Shown: positions 28,925-36,204 of the stretch, piece by piece
How positions within the stretch are numbered: the first letter of the stretch is position 1
Layout of the letters: every line of letters begins with the position of its first letter
Assembly (NCBI RefSeq): GCF_015354245.1
Contig: NZ_JADKYZ010000008.1
Span: 186,001-250,000 of the forward strand
Reading direction: 5' to 3'
Source: Diaphorobacter caeni
GTDB taxonomy: Bacteria; Pseudomonadota; Gammaproteobacteria; Burkholderiales; Burkholderiaceae_C
DNA length: 64,000 nt
Program-made: the position numbers and the translations under genes
Notes under the pieces: generated by a model
Seen by the model: the letters and a program-made list of their open reading frames with translations, nothing else
Database searches by the model: none
Told to the model about the DNA's origin: nothing

Positions 28925-30787
28925 TTACTGCGGCGCCCACTTCAGGCCCACATAGAGCGTGCGGCCCGGCGTGGCGTAGTTGCGCGCAAGCTGGTAGTCC
29001 TTGTCGGCAAGGTTGTTCACACGCGCAAGCAGCGTGAAATCGCGGCCGATGTGAGTGCTGGTGTAGAGGTTGAACACTGTGTAGCCGCCGAGCATGTTGT
29101 TGCCAGACGAGCTGTCATAGCGACGCGATGCCGCGTTCATTTCCGCACCCACGGTCCAGCCTGCGACGTCGGTGTCCGCGCTCAGATTGGCGTAGCGCTT
29201 GGAGCGGCGAGCAAGCTGACGGCCGGTGTCCAGATCATGCGGATTCTGGAAATCGACCGAGCCGTTCAGCGACACGGGGCCAAGCTTGTGCGCTGCGCTC
29301 AGCGTCACGCCCTCGTATTCCGCACGGCCGACGGCCTGATAGCAGCCCCAGGCGGATGGGCACGTGCCCGCCGCGCCGTAGACGATCAGGTTCTTCACGC
29401 GGTTGCGATAAGCCACCACGCCCGCGCTGCTCGAGCCGCGCGTCCAGCGCGTGCCGATCTCGATATTGCGGCCGGTCTCTGGCTGCAGCGATGCGTCGCC
29501 GTATTCGCTGAAGCGCTGGTAGAGCGTGGGCGCACGGAACGATGTGCCGCCCGCGGCCGTCACACGCCATTCGTTGTTGATCGCGTAGCCATAGGAGAGG
29601 CTGCCGGTGCTCTTGCCGCCGAACTCGCTGTCGTCGTCGCGGCGCAGATTGGCCTGCAGCGTGTGCGCTCCGGCGATCAGGCCGTAGCCGAGCGCGAGCG
29701 CATTCTGCGAACGGTCGCGCTTGAGGTCGGGCGCAAACGCCGTCGCCGGGTTGTGCAGTTCGTCCTCGCGACGCTCAAGCGCCGCAGTGAAGCGGTGCAC
29801 GCCCACGCGGTACTCGTTCTGGAACAGGTAGCTGCGTACCGTCGTCTCGGTCATGTAGAAGTTCGGCTCGGAGCTGTACTTGGCATCCGACTGGTTGACC
29901 TGCACGAGCGTGCTGTAGCGATCATTCCACTTGGCGTCCCACGACAGCGCAGCGGTGCGCAGCTGGGTGTGATTGCGGTCGTCGTTCGTGCGGCTGGTGG
30001 TGTCGTCGTACTGCGAATTCAGATTGCTGGCGAGGAACGAGGCCTGCAGACGCTGGCCGGGCGCGAAGCTCCAGCCCACGCGCGCGTTGCCGGAGGTGCG
30101 CTTGTAGCCGTCATCATCGGGGTTGACGGTGGCGATGGGGCGGGCATTGAAGCCGTCGCTGCGCTCATGCGAGACGCCCAGCGAATAGTCGAATGCCCCC
30201 GAGCTGCCGCTCACGCCCGCCTCAGCCGTGCGCGTGCCCTGATTGCCGAAGCCGACACCCACATACGGTGCGGGCTTGCCCTCGCCCTTTTTGGTGAAGA
30301 GCTGGATCACGCCGGAGACGGCATCCGAGCCGTAGACCGCCGCGGCCGGGCCGCGCAGCACTTCGATGCGGTCAATCTGCGACAGCGGAATCTGCTCCCA
30401 CTGCATGCCGCCCACAGACTGCGAATCCACACGCACGCCGTCGATGTAGACAGCGGTGAAGCGGTTCTCCCCGCCACGCACGAATACGCTGGCATTGGAC
30501 CCGGGGCCACCGTTGCTCGAGATCTGCACGCCCGGCACCCGCGACAGCACCTCGGCCACACTGACGGCGCCGCTCTTGCGCAAGGTGGTGGAATCGATGA
30601 TGGACACATCAGCCACCAGATCGGAGAGCGGCTGCTCCACGCGCGTGGCGGTCACCACCGTCTCACGCAGCTCGGTCGCCGTGGCGGCCTGGGCCACGAG
30701 GGTCTGGGCAAAAGTGGGGAAACAGGCGGCAAGCGCCAAAGGCAAGGCCGCTGTACGGGCCAACACAACAGAACGAGTTGTCATCAT
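28925..30787 (-). CDS. btuB: TonB-dependent vitamin B12 outer-membrane receptor
   Basis: A 620-residue TonB-dependent receptor. A signal peptide (LALAACFPTFAQ) is followed by the TonB box ETVVTATR, the plug domain (SVAEVLSRVPGVQISSNGG, IDRIEVLRGPAAAVYGSDAVSGVIQLFTK) and a 22-strand barrel ending in GRTLYVGLKWAPQ. Plug and barrel sequence resemble BtuB. Upstream is a cobalamin riboswitch, which agrees with B12 or cobinamide as ligand. The ATG at 30787 is preferred over the in-frame TTG at 30793. It is the first gene of the ten-gene B12 operon. Confidence 0.93.
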   Translation of the reverse strand: MMTTRSVVLARTAALPLALAACFPTFAQTLVAQAATATELRETVVTATRVEQPLSDLVADVSIIDSTTLRKSGAVSVAEVLSRVPGVQISSNGGPGSNASVFVRGGENRFTAVYIDGVRVDSQSVGGMQWEQIPLSQIDRIEVLRGPAAAVYGSDAVSGVIQLFTKKGEGKPAPYVGVGFGNQGTRTAEAGVSGSSGAFDYSLGVSHERSDGFNARPIATVNPDDDGYKRTSGNARVGWSFAPGQRLQASFLASNLNSQYDDTTSRTNDDRNHTQLRTAALSWDAKWNDRYSTLVQVNQSDAKYSSEPNFYMTETTVRSYLFQNEYRVGVHRFTAALERREDELHNPATAFAPDLKRDRSQNALALGYGLIAGAHTLQANLRRDDDSEFGGKSTGSLSYGYAINNEWRVTAAGGTSFRAPTLYQRFSEYGDASLQPETGRNIEIGTRWTRGSSSAGVVAYRNRVKNLIVYGAAGTCPSAWGCYQAVGRAEYEGVTLSAAHKLGPVSLNGSVDFQNPHDLDTGRQLARRSKRYANLSADTDVAGWTVGAEMNAASRRYDSSSGNNMLGGYTVFNLYTSTHIGRDFTLLARVNNLADKDYQLARNYATPGRTLYVGLKWAPQ

Positions 30788-30861
30788 GGACAAATATTTG
30801 AGGAATCACCGCGTCCGACCTCCCCGTCGGCACAATGGCATCACAGACTCGGGCGCGCGCA

Positions 30862-30892
30862 GAAAAACCCTGCTGGCTTCATGCCATCAGGA
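30862..30892 (-). terminator. Candidate attenuator hairpin between B12 riboswitch and btuB
   Basis: Read on the minus strand, CCTGATGGC-ATGAA-GCCAGCAGG forms a stem with one internal mismatch and is followed by GTTTTT. Its place, about 20 bp after the aptamer and 75 bp before btuB, is that of a riboswitch expression platform. A second small stem (CCGAC/GTCGG, 30817-30832) lies closer to btuB and could mask the translation start instead. Confidence 0.55.
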
Positions 30893-30910
30893 GATGCGAG
30901 CACTCAAGAC

Positions 30911-31135
30911 CACCGTGTTGGCCGGTATCCGGGCTGGCGGCACGCTCCTCAACCGCCTTCCCGCGCGCTTGTTCAAGGCATGCAGTGGCTGTGCTGGCGA
31001 AGAGGGAATCCCCGTGGGGATTCGTCCGCTGACCGTTGCGGGGGCAGCGCAGGCTCGGGGTATTTCCATGGCGGAGACCCTTCCCTGCTTCCCGTTGAAC
31101 TGCGGCGTGTGAACCACGCCGCGAGCACCAACGAC
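30911..31135 (-). ncRNA. Cobalamin riboswitch
   Basis: The minus strand upstream of btuB carries the hallmarks of an adenosylcobalamin aptamer: CTGCCCCCGCAACGGT (31031-31046) from the conserved core and the B12 box GCCAGCCCGGATACCGGCC (30920-30938). The ends GTTGG near 31130 and CCAAC near 30918 can close the P1 stem, and GCGGCGTG/CACGCCGC forms an early hairpin. Binding of adenosylcobalamin should reduce expression of the whole btuB-to-cobT operon. Confidence 0.88.
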
Positions 31136-31181
31136 GTAATTTTACGATTGTTTATGCCGCGATCCGTACAATAGTCTTTGT

Positions 31182-31406
31182 ATGGCTCCCCCATCCTCCC
31201 TAGATCAGATCTCCGAGCGCGTCGAGCGTCTGCTGGTTCGTCATGCTGAATTGCAGCGCACCAACGCGTTGCTGTCCCAGCAGGTTCTGACCCTGACGCA
31301 AGAGCGTGACTCCCTCAAATCCCGCCTTCAGACGGTTCGCCACCGCATGGATTCACTGCTGGAGCGGCTGCCCGATATTCCGGATTCGAAAGACGACGCG
31401 TCATGA
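31182..31406 (+). CDS. ZapB-like coiled-coil protein (TIGR02449 type)
   Basis: A 74-residue protein made almost entirely of one coiled coil (ISERVERLLVRHAELQRTNALLSQQVLTLTQERDSLKSRLQTVRHRMDSLLERL). The small family found directly upstream of zapA in beta- and gammaproteobacteria matches in size and heptad pattern, and a role in Z-ring organisation is inferred. Its stop overlaps the zapA start (ATGA), so the two are translationally coupled. Confidence 0.8.
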   Translation: MAPPSSLDQISERVERLLVRHAELQRTNALLSQQVLTLTQERDSLKSRLQTVRHRMDSLLERLPDIPDSKDDAS

Positions 31407-31777
31407 AGCAGATCGAGGTCAAGATCATGCAGCAGAGCTATCTGCTGAGCTGCCCCGAAGACCAGGAAACGCGCATGCTCAACGCGGTCGAGCGCGTCGA
31501 CGCGGCGATGACCCGCATCCGCGATGCAGGCAAGGTCCGCGCGCGCGAGCGCATCGCCGTGCTGGCAGCGCTCAACATGGCCTTCGAGATAGCCGATCAC
31601 GAGACTGCGGCATTGGCGGCCAAGGAGCAGACGGAATCCCTGCTCGCGGCAACGGCCGCTGCGCCACCCGCCACCGTGCATTCCACATCCGAACTCAGCG
31701 AGGATGACGAGGCACGCGTTCGCAGCCTGCTTCAGCGACTCGACGAAACGCTGGGCGACGACGGCCGCCTGCTCTGA
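31403..31777 (+). CDS. zapA: Cell division protein ZapA
   Basis: A 124-residue FtsZ-binding protein that promotes Z-ring assembly. MKQIEVKIMQQSYLLSCPEDQETRMLNAVERVDAAMTRIRDAG is the globular ZapA head and ERIAVLAALNMAFEIADHE begins the dimerisation helix; the tail is Ala-rich then acidic. The setting between a ZapB-like gene and 6S RNA is the conserved zapA-ssrS neighbourhood. An 8-bp stem (31785-31792/31803-31810) follows the stop but lacks a T-tract. Confidence 0.93.
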   Translation: MKQIEVKIMQQSYLLSCPEDQETRMLNAVERVDAAMTRIRDAGKVRARERIAVLAALNMAFEIADHETAALAAKEQTESLLAATAAAPPATVHSTSELSEDDEARVRSLLQRLDETLGDDGRLL

Positions 31778-31875
31778 CGGCTGGGCTCAGAGCATATACA
31801 CACTCTGAGCGAAAAAGACGCTCAACAACATCCGGGAATTGTCCTCGGCTATTCAAAGGATGGTCTCGGGACAAT

Positions 31876-31881
31876 TACAAT
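31876..31881 (+). promoter_or_regulatory. Candidate -10 element of 6S RNA
   Basis: TACAAT lies a few bases before the predicted 5' end of 6S RNA, as expected for a sigma70 -10 box. No good -35 hexamer is present at 17 bp. Confidence 0.45.
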
Positions 31882-31884
31882 GAA

Positions 31885-32061
31885 GGCGTCTGCAATGCTG
31901 TCGGGCTTTATATTTCCTTGAACCAATGCTCCCTGAGCACGGGCTTGATACATCACCTGATGAGCGTGATCGTCTCGCGTCAGATGAACCCAACGTCAGG
32001 TTGCTCTTGCCCACCTGAACCCCCGGTTCAGGATGACGGCTCGGTGGCGTTTGCAGACACC
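31885..32061 (+). ncRNA. ssrS: 6S RNA
   Basis: The ends pair over a long closing stem: GGCGTCTGCAATGC at 31885-31898 with GCGTTTGCAGACACC at 32047-32061. The 3' part CACCTGAACCCCCGGTTCAGGATGACGGCTCGG resembles the corresponding part of E. coli 6S RNA (CACCTTGAACC..GGGTTCAAGGGTTACAGCC; E. coli sequence recalled). The position directly after zapA is the standard ssrS location. 6S RNA binds sigma70 RNA polymerase and lowers transcription in stationary phase. Exact ends are estimates. Confidence 0.85.
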
Positions 32062-32070
32062 TTCTTCCCC

Positions 32071-32105
32071 AAAATGGCTCCTTGACCTTGTCTGGAGCCA
32101 TTTTT
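32071..32105. terminator. Bidirectional intrinsic terminator
   Basis: AAAATGGCTCC (32071-32081) and GGAGCCATTTT (32094-32104) are perfectly complementary and have A and T runs at the two ends, so it can end both 6S RNA on the plus strand and the membrane-protein gene on the minus strand. Confidence 0.85.
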
Positions 32106-32108
32106 CAT

Positions 32109-32831
32109 TCAGGGCAGGCACCAGGGCGAGGGTTGCTGGTGCACGACACCCCACCAGAGGGCTGTTGCGCCCAAGGCCATCAAAATCAGCCCTGCAATAC
32201 GTGAGCCCCAAGCCTCCCAGCGCGGATCACGAATGCGTTCGCGCAGACTGATCCAGAGCCAGCGCCCGGCCACCAGCCAGACACCGCTCGCCACGGCAAA
32301 CAGCGCCATAGAAAGCGCCCCCGCTGCAGGCCCGCCGCTCAACGCGGCGAGGAGCAATGCCGAATACAGCAACCCGCAAGGCATGAAAGCCCAGCCACAG
32401 CCCACCGCAAAAATACCACCGGGGCGAGCGACCACCGGCTGGACACGCTGCCAAAGCGTACGTCCGGCGGACTCCATCCACGCAGGTGCATTCAGGCGCA
32501 TCAGCATCATCAAGCCCCAGCCGATGATGGCCACATGCACGATGCTCCAGACGGGCCGAAGCGCGCTCGTGCCTTGACTGAACCACGCGAGCCGATCCAT
32601 CGCATAGGCGGCCATGGCGCCGACCAGCGAATAGCCCAGAATGCGCCCGAGATGAAACAGCAGCGGACGCCCCCATGAACGCCGGTTGCGCACGAACTTC
32701 ACGACCTGAAGCTGATCACCACCTTGACTGGAGGATTGCAACAACGCATTGCACGGCGCGGCGCACATCACGAGGCAATGCGCGCCGCCCAGCAGTCCCA
32801 TCAGAAAAGCGGCCGATGCAATCGCCCACAT
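32109..32831 (-). CDS. Sulfite exporter TauE/SafE-type membrane protein (DsbD_2 domain)
   Basis: A 240-residue inner-membrane protein with about six helices. The N-terminal helix contains GLLGGAHCLVMCAAPCNAL, a Cys/His pattern common in the DsbD_2 branch that accompanies cbb3 oxidase genes and is suspected of copper handling or transport in oxidase assembly. A second pair of conserved prolines and cysteines is in GCGWAFMPCGLLYS. It overlaps the same transcription unit as hemN (6 bp apart), which supports a role in microaerobic respiration. Its exact substrate is unknown. Confidence 0.78.
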   Translation of the reverse strand: MWAIASAAFLMGLLGGAHCLVMCAAPCNALLQSSSQGGDQLQVVKFVRNRRSWGRPLLFHLGRILGYSLVGAMAAYAMDRLAWFSQGTSALRPVWSIVHVAIIGWGLMMLMRLNAPAWMESAGRTLWQRVQPVVARPGGIFAVGCGWAFMPCGLLYSALLLAALSGGPAAGALSMALFAVASGVWLVAGRWLWISLRERIRDPRWEAWGSRIAGLILMALGATALWWGVVHQQPSPWCLP

Positions 32832-32837
32832 GGCGGG

Positions 32838-34232
32838 TCAGATGATGCGCGAGAAGCGTTCGCGATTGCGGTTGCCCTGCAGATAGCGGTCAAACAGCAT
32901 GGCGACGCCGCGCACGAAGTGCCACCCCATGACGGTGACCTCGATGCTGTCCTCGTGCAGCTTGACCAGCCCCTGCTCCTGCATGGCCGCCAGTTGCTCG
33001 AGCTCTGCAGCGAAGTAGCTGGAGAAGTCGATCAACCAAGCCTGCTCGATGGACTCGAACAGAAGCTCGCCCTGACACATCAGCGCCATGATCACCGAGC
33101 GACGCAGCAGATCATCACGCGAGAGCGCGAGCCCGCGCACGACCGGCAGGCGACCGTGGTTGATGCAGTCGTAATAGTCGTCGAGCGTTTTCGCGTTCTG
33201 GCTGTAGGTGGCCCCGACCTTGCCGATGGCGGATACGCCGAGCCCGATCAGATCGCAGTCTGGCTGCGTGCTGTAGCCTTGGAAATTGCGATGCAGACGC
33301 CCTTGTCGCTTGGCAACGGCCAGCGAATCCTCGGGCAGCGCGAAGTGATCCATGCCGATGTAGACATATCCCGCCTCCTGGAAAACCTCGAGCGAGCGGG
33401 CCAGCATCGCCACCTTGGCGGAGGGCATGGGCAGATCGTCCGAAAGAATGCGGCGCTGCGGCTTGAATCGCTCAGGCAGGTGGGCATAGGCGTACAGCGC
33501 GATCCGGTCCGGACGCAGTTCGCACACCTGCGCCAGGGTGCGTTCAAACGATTCAGGTGTCTGACGTGGCAGGCCATAGATCAGATCCACATTGACTGAA
33601 TCGAAGCCGATCTTGCGTGCCTCTTCCATCAGCTGGAAAACCTGCTCAGCCGGCTGCTCGCGGTGCACCGCCTTCTGCACTTCCGGATCGAAGTCCTGCA
33701 CGCCGAAGCTCAAGCGATTGAACCCCAGTTGGTGCAAAAACGTCAGCCTATCATTGTTGACAGTCCGTGGATCGATCTCGATGGAGTACTCTCCACCGGG
33801 CTCAAGGATGAAACTGCGACGGATCATCGACATCAGATCCTGCAAACCCTCATTCGACAAAAATGTCGGAGTCCCCCCGCCGATGTGCAATTGGCTCACA
33901 TGCTGATTGACACCGCAATGTTCAGTATGTAAATCGATCTCGCGACTCAGATAGCGAAGATACGCTTCCGCACGCTCCGGATGTTTGGTGATAATCTTGT
34001 TGCACGCACAGTAATAGCAAAGAGACTCACAAAACGGAACGTGCACATAGAGGGACAATGGCAGCGCTTTGGCATTAGAACCAATGCGACGCTGTTGCAG
34101 AGCGAGGATATAGTCATCTTGACCGAACGCTTCAACGAAGCGGTCTGCCGTAGGGTAGGACGTATAGCGGGGCCCGGAAACGTCGAATTGACGGATGAGT
34201 TCGGGAGTAACAGCAGGCATAGCGGATTCCAT
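32838..34232 (-). CDS. hemN: Oxygen-independent coproporphyrinogen III oxidase
   Basis: A 464-residue radical-SAM enzyme that converts coproporphyrinogen III to protoporphyrinogen IX without oxygen. The cluster motif is VPFCESLCYYCACNK (C-x3-C-x2-C plus the extra Cys of HemN), followed by HIGGGTPTFLS, and the N-terminal trip-wire YTSYPTADRF is present, which separates true HemN from HemW. It provides haem for the cbb3 oxidase under low oxygen and is preceded by an FNR-like box at 34274-34287, 42 bp from the start. Confidence 0.95.
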   Translation of the reverse strand: MESAMPAVTPELIRQFDVSGPRYTSYPTADRFVEAFGQDDYILALQQRRIGSNAKALPLSLYVHVPFCESLCYYCACNKIITKHPERAEAYLRYLSREIDLHTEHCGVNQHVSQLHIGGGTPTFLSNEGLQDLMSMIRRSFILEPGGEYSIEIDPRTVNNDRLTFLHQLGFNRLSFGVQDFDPEVQKAVHREQPAEQVFQLMEEARKIGFDSVNVDLIYGLPRQTPESFERTLAQVCELRPDRIALYAYAHLPERFKPQRRILSDDLPMPSAKVAMLARSLEVFQEAGYVYIGMDHFALPEDSLAVAKRQGRLHRNFQGYSTQPDCDLIGLGVSAIGKVGATYSQNAKTLDDYYDCINHGRLPVVRGLALSRDDLLRRSVIMALMCQGELLFESIEQAWLIDFSSYFAAELEQLAAMQEQGLVKLHEDSIEVTVMGWHFVRGVAMLFDRYLQGNRNRERFSRII

Positions 34233-34273
34233 AGGTTCGCCTGTTACTGTGCCGCACCTGTTCAGGAATGTCC

Positions 34274-34287
34274 TTGATGCAAGTCAA
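34274..34287. promoter_or_regulatory. FNR-type box between hemN and fnr
   Basis: TTGATGCAAGTCAA matches TTGAT-N4-ATCAA at nine of ten positions. It lies 42-55 bp before hemN and about 118 bp before fnr, so hemN is the probable target and fnr autoregulation is possible. Confidence 0.7.
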
Positions 34288-34353
34288 TCCACTTTTCTTG
34301 TGGGCTGGGACAATCCTTCCTGCTCTTTTCATAAATGCCAACGGTAGAGGGGC

Positions 34354-34370
34354 AAGTGGACTATCCACTT
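34354..34370. promoter_or_regulatory. Palindrome upstream of fnr
   Basis: AAGTGGA-CTA-TCCACTT is a perfect 7-bp inverted repeat with a 3-bp spacer, 34 bp before the fnr start and beside a TATATAAG stretch. The half-site TCCACTT also occurs at 34288-34294. It could be an operator for an unidentified regulator of fnr. Confidence 0.45.
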
Positions 34371-34404
34371 CCATAACCGATAACTTATATAAGGCGCCAT
34401 TGCA

Positions 34405-35127
34405 ATGACACCGCAAACCATCAAAGTCGCATGCTCCAACTGCAACCTGCGAGAACTTTGTATGCCACTCGGTCTGTCCGAAGACCAGCTGAAGCGACTC
34501 GATGAAGTCGTCGCAGTCCGTCGCAAAGTCAAGCGCGGCGCAACCCTGTTTCGCAATGGCGAGCCATTCACATCACTGTTCGCCATCCGCACGGGCTTCT
34601 TCAAGACCTGCGTGGCGACAGAAGATGGCCGTGACCAGGTCACGGGTTTCCAGATGGCCGGTGAAATCATCGGTCTCGACGGCATCGTGAGCGACCGCCA
34701 CACCTGTGATGCCGTCGCGCTCGAAGACGCCGAAGTCTGCGTCATGCCCTTCGACAACATCGAGGAACTCTCGCGCGAAGTCAAGGCCCTTCAGCACCAC
34801 GTGCACAAGATCATGAGCCGCGAAATCGTGCGTGAGCATGGCGTGATGCTGCTCCTTGGCAGCATGCGGGCCGAAGAACGCCTGGCGGCCTTCCTGCTGA
34901 ATCTGGTGCAGCGCCTGCATGCACGCGGCTTCTCGCAATCGGAACTGGTGCTGCGCATGACCCGCGAAGAAATCGGCAGCTACCTCGGCCTCAAGCTCGA
35001 GACGGTGAGCCGCACTTTCTCCAAGTTCGTGGAAGAAGGCATCGTGGAAGTCAAGCAGCGCCACGTGCGCATCGTCGACGCGACCGCGCTGCGCAACATC
35101 GTCAACAGCCAACAGACCTGCCACTGA
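34405..35127 (+). CDS. fnr: FNR-type oxygen-sensing transcriptional regulator
   Basis: A 240-residue Crp/Fnr-family protein. Cys10, Cys13 and Cys19 (C-x2-C-x5-C) and a fourth Cys in DRHTCDAVA can bind the oxygen-labile 4Fe-4S cluster. A cyclic-nucleotide-like domain leads to a dimer helix and the helix-turn-helix REEIGSYLGLKLETVSRTFSKF; the E..SR recognition pattern is that of FNR proteins reading TTGAT-N4-ATCAA. Three such sites occur at hemN, ccoN and ccoI in this locus. It is divergent from hemN. Confidence 0.92.
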   Translation: MTPQTIKVACSNCNLRELCMPLGLSEDQLKRLDEVVAVRRKVKRGATLFRNGEPFTSLFAIRTGFFKTCVATEDGRDQVTGFQMAGEIIGLDGIVSDRHTCDAVALEDAEVCVMPFDNIEELSREVKALQHHVHKIMSREIVREHGVMLLLGSMRAEERLAAFLLNLVQRLHARGFSQSELVLRMTREEIGSYLGLKLETVSRTFSKFVEEGIVEVKQRHVRIVDATALRNIVNSQQTCH

Positions 35128-35365
35128 GCAGCGCCTCCTGACGCGCCTCCCGCCTTCCATCCTGCCCTCGAAACGCCTTGCGTGTCAGGCGGAAGGCGAG
35201 GAACGCGGCGACGAGGCGCTCCGTGCGCGACTCCGATACCTGAGTCGCGCCACTTTCAAGCGTTGCGAGCAACTCCTGCATTCACGGGCAACCGCCCTGC
35301 TGACAGTCGCCTCTCAAGACTGAGGCTGCGATTGTTCCAAACTTCGAATACTTGGACCCAAAGGT

Positions 35366-35653
35366 TCAGGTCGAAAACTTCGCACAATCTGCCGGGCGCT
35401 CATCGCAGGGCACCGGGCAACGATTGACCTCAAAGGGCGACATCGACAGCAAGGTCGTCAACCCACTCGCGGCCATGATGATGGCCCAGAATGCGAAGAA
35501 CGCAATGGTGTAGACGCCCTGCCGCGACATGTTCAGCGGCTCGTTGAACCACTCCAGCGTCTGTGGATCCACAAAGGCAAAAACGAACATCTCCATCACG
35601 CCTGCCATCAAGAAGGCTGGCCACACGATCCACATGAGTCGTTGGGCTTTCAT
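35366..35653 (-). CDS. Small inner-membrane protein of the cco locus
   Basis: A 95-residue hypothetical protein with two membrane segments: MWIVWPAFLMAGVMEMFVFAFV and VYTIAFFAFWAIIMAASGLTTLLS, joined by a short loop containing DPQTLEWFNEPLNMSRQ. The C-terminal VNRCPVPCDERPADC carries three cysteines. Similar small proteins accompany cbb3 genes in Burkholderiales, but no function is assigned. The ATG at 35653 is used since the upstream in-frame part is not membrane-like. It is downstream of ccoH on the same strand. Confidence 0.65.
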   Translation of the reverse strand: MKAQRLMWIVWPAFLMAGVMEMFVFAFVDPQTLEWFNEPLNMSRQGVYTIAFFAFWAIIMAASGLTTLLSMSPFEVNRCPVPCDERPADCAKFST

Positions 35654-35808
35654 CAGGTAACTCCCTGTACTTCGAATTGCTGAAGTCTGGTGTCCGAAGA
35701 TGCCGCCGCCTGTTCCCACGACATCTTCAAACTCGCATGCTTGGGACGTTAGCATCGCCCTTCGCAGGTGTACATAGCGCTAGCCCTGACTCGGAAAAGT
35801 CAGGTGGA

Positions 35809-36123
35809 TCAGCGATCCGTCTTGCGCATGGATTCGTCTTCGGTCGCGGCGTGATTGCGCCCCTTCACGGCTGGCATCATGCTGCGGTCGTTCTGCTGCT
35901 GACGCAGTGTCTCGTTGATCTTGAGACCTCGCTGGTAGTAGTCTTCCTCCACCACAGGGTCGGGCGTGCGGATGGCCAGCCACAGGGTGACGAAGCCAGC
36001 GACGACGACGATGGCGGGGCCCGATATGATCAGCCAGACATGCGCATGACGCCACCAGGGCAATGCGGGTGGTTGGCTCTGAGCGGTGTTTGATATTTCA
36101 GCGGTCGTGCTTTGCGTGTTCAT
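35809..36123 (-). CDS. ccoH: CcoH/FixH family protein
   Basis: A 104-residue membrane protein with a single helix (VWLIISGPAIVVVAGFVTLWLA) and the FixH motif DPVVEEDYYQRGLKIN on the periplasmic side. FixH/CcoH stabilises cbb3 oxidase assembly intermediates and works with the copper ATPase CcoI. The protein is shorter than many CcoH proteins because the C-terminal globular part is reduced. It follows ccoG by about 80 bp. Confidence 0.85.
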   Translation of the reverse strand: MNTQSTTAEISNTAQSQPPALPWWRHAHVWLIISGPAIVVVAGFVTLWLAIRTPDPVVEEDYYQRGLKINETLRQQQNDRSMMPAVKGRNHAATEDESMRKTDR

Positions 36124-36204
36124 TGATGTTCCTTCGATGGGTGAACGGCGCTTTGGGTCTTGCACCATTCACTCCGTTTCATTCGCCAATTTCTTGCAGC
36201 CGCA

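Noticed and set aside
31853-32101. An 82-residue minus-strand open frame over the 6S RNA region
   Set aside because: It is antisense to a conserved structured RNA and crosses the terminator, with no protein-like pattern.
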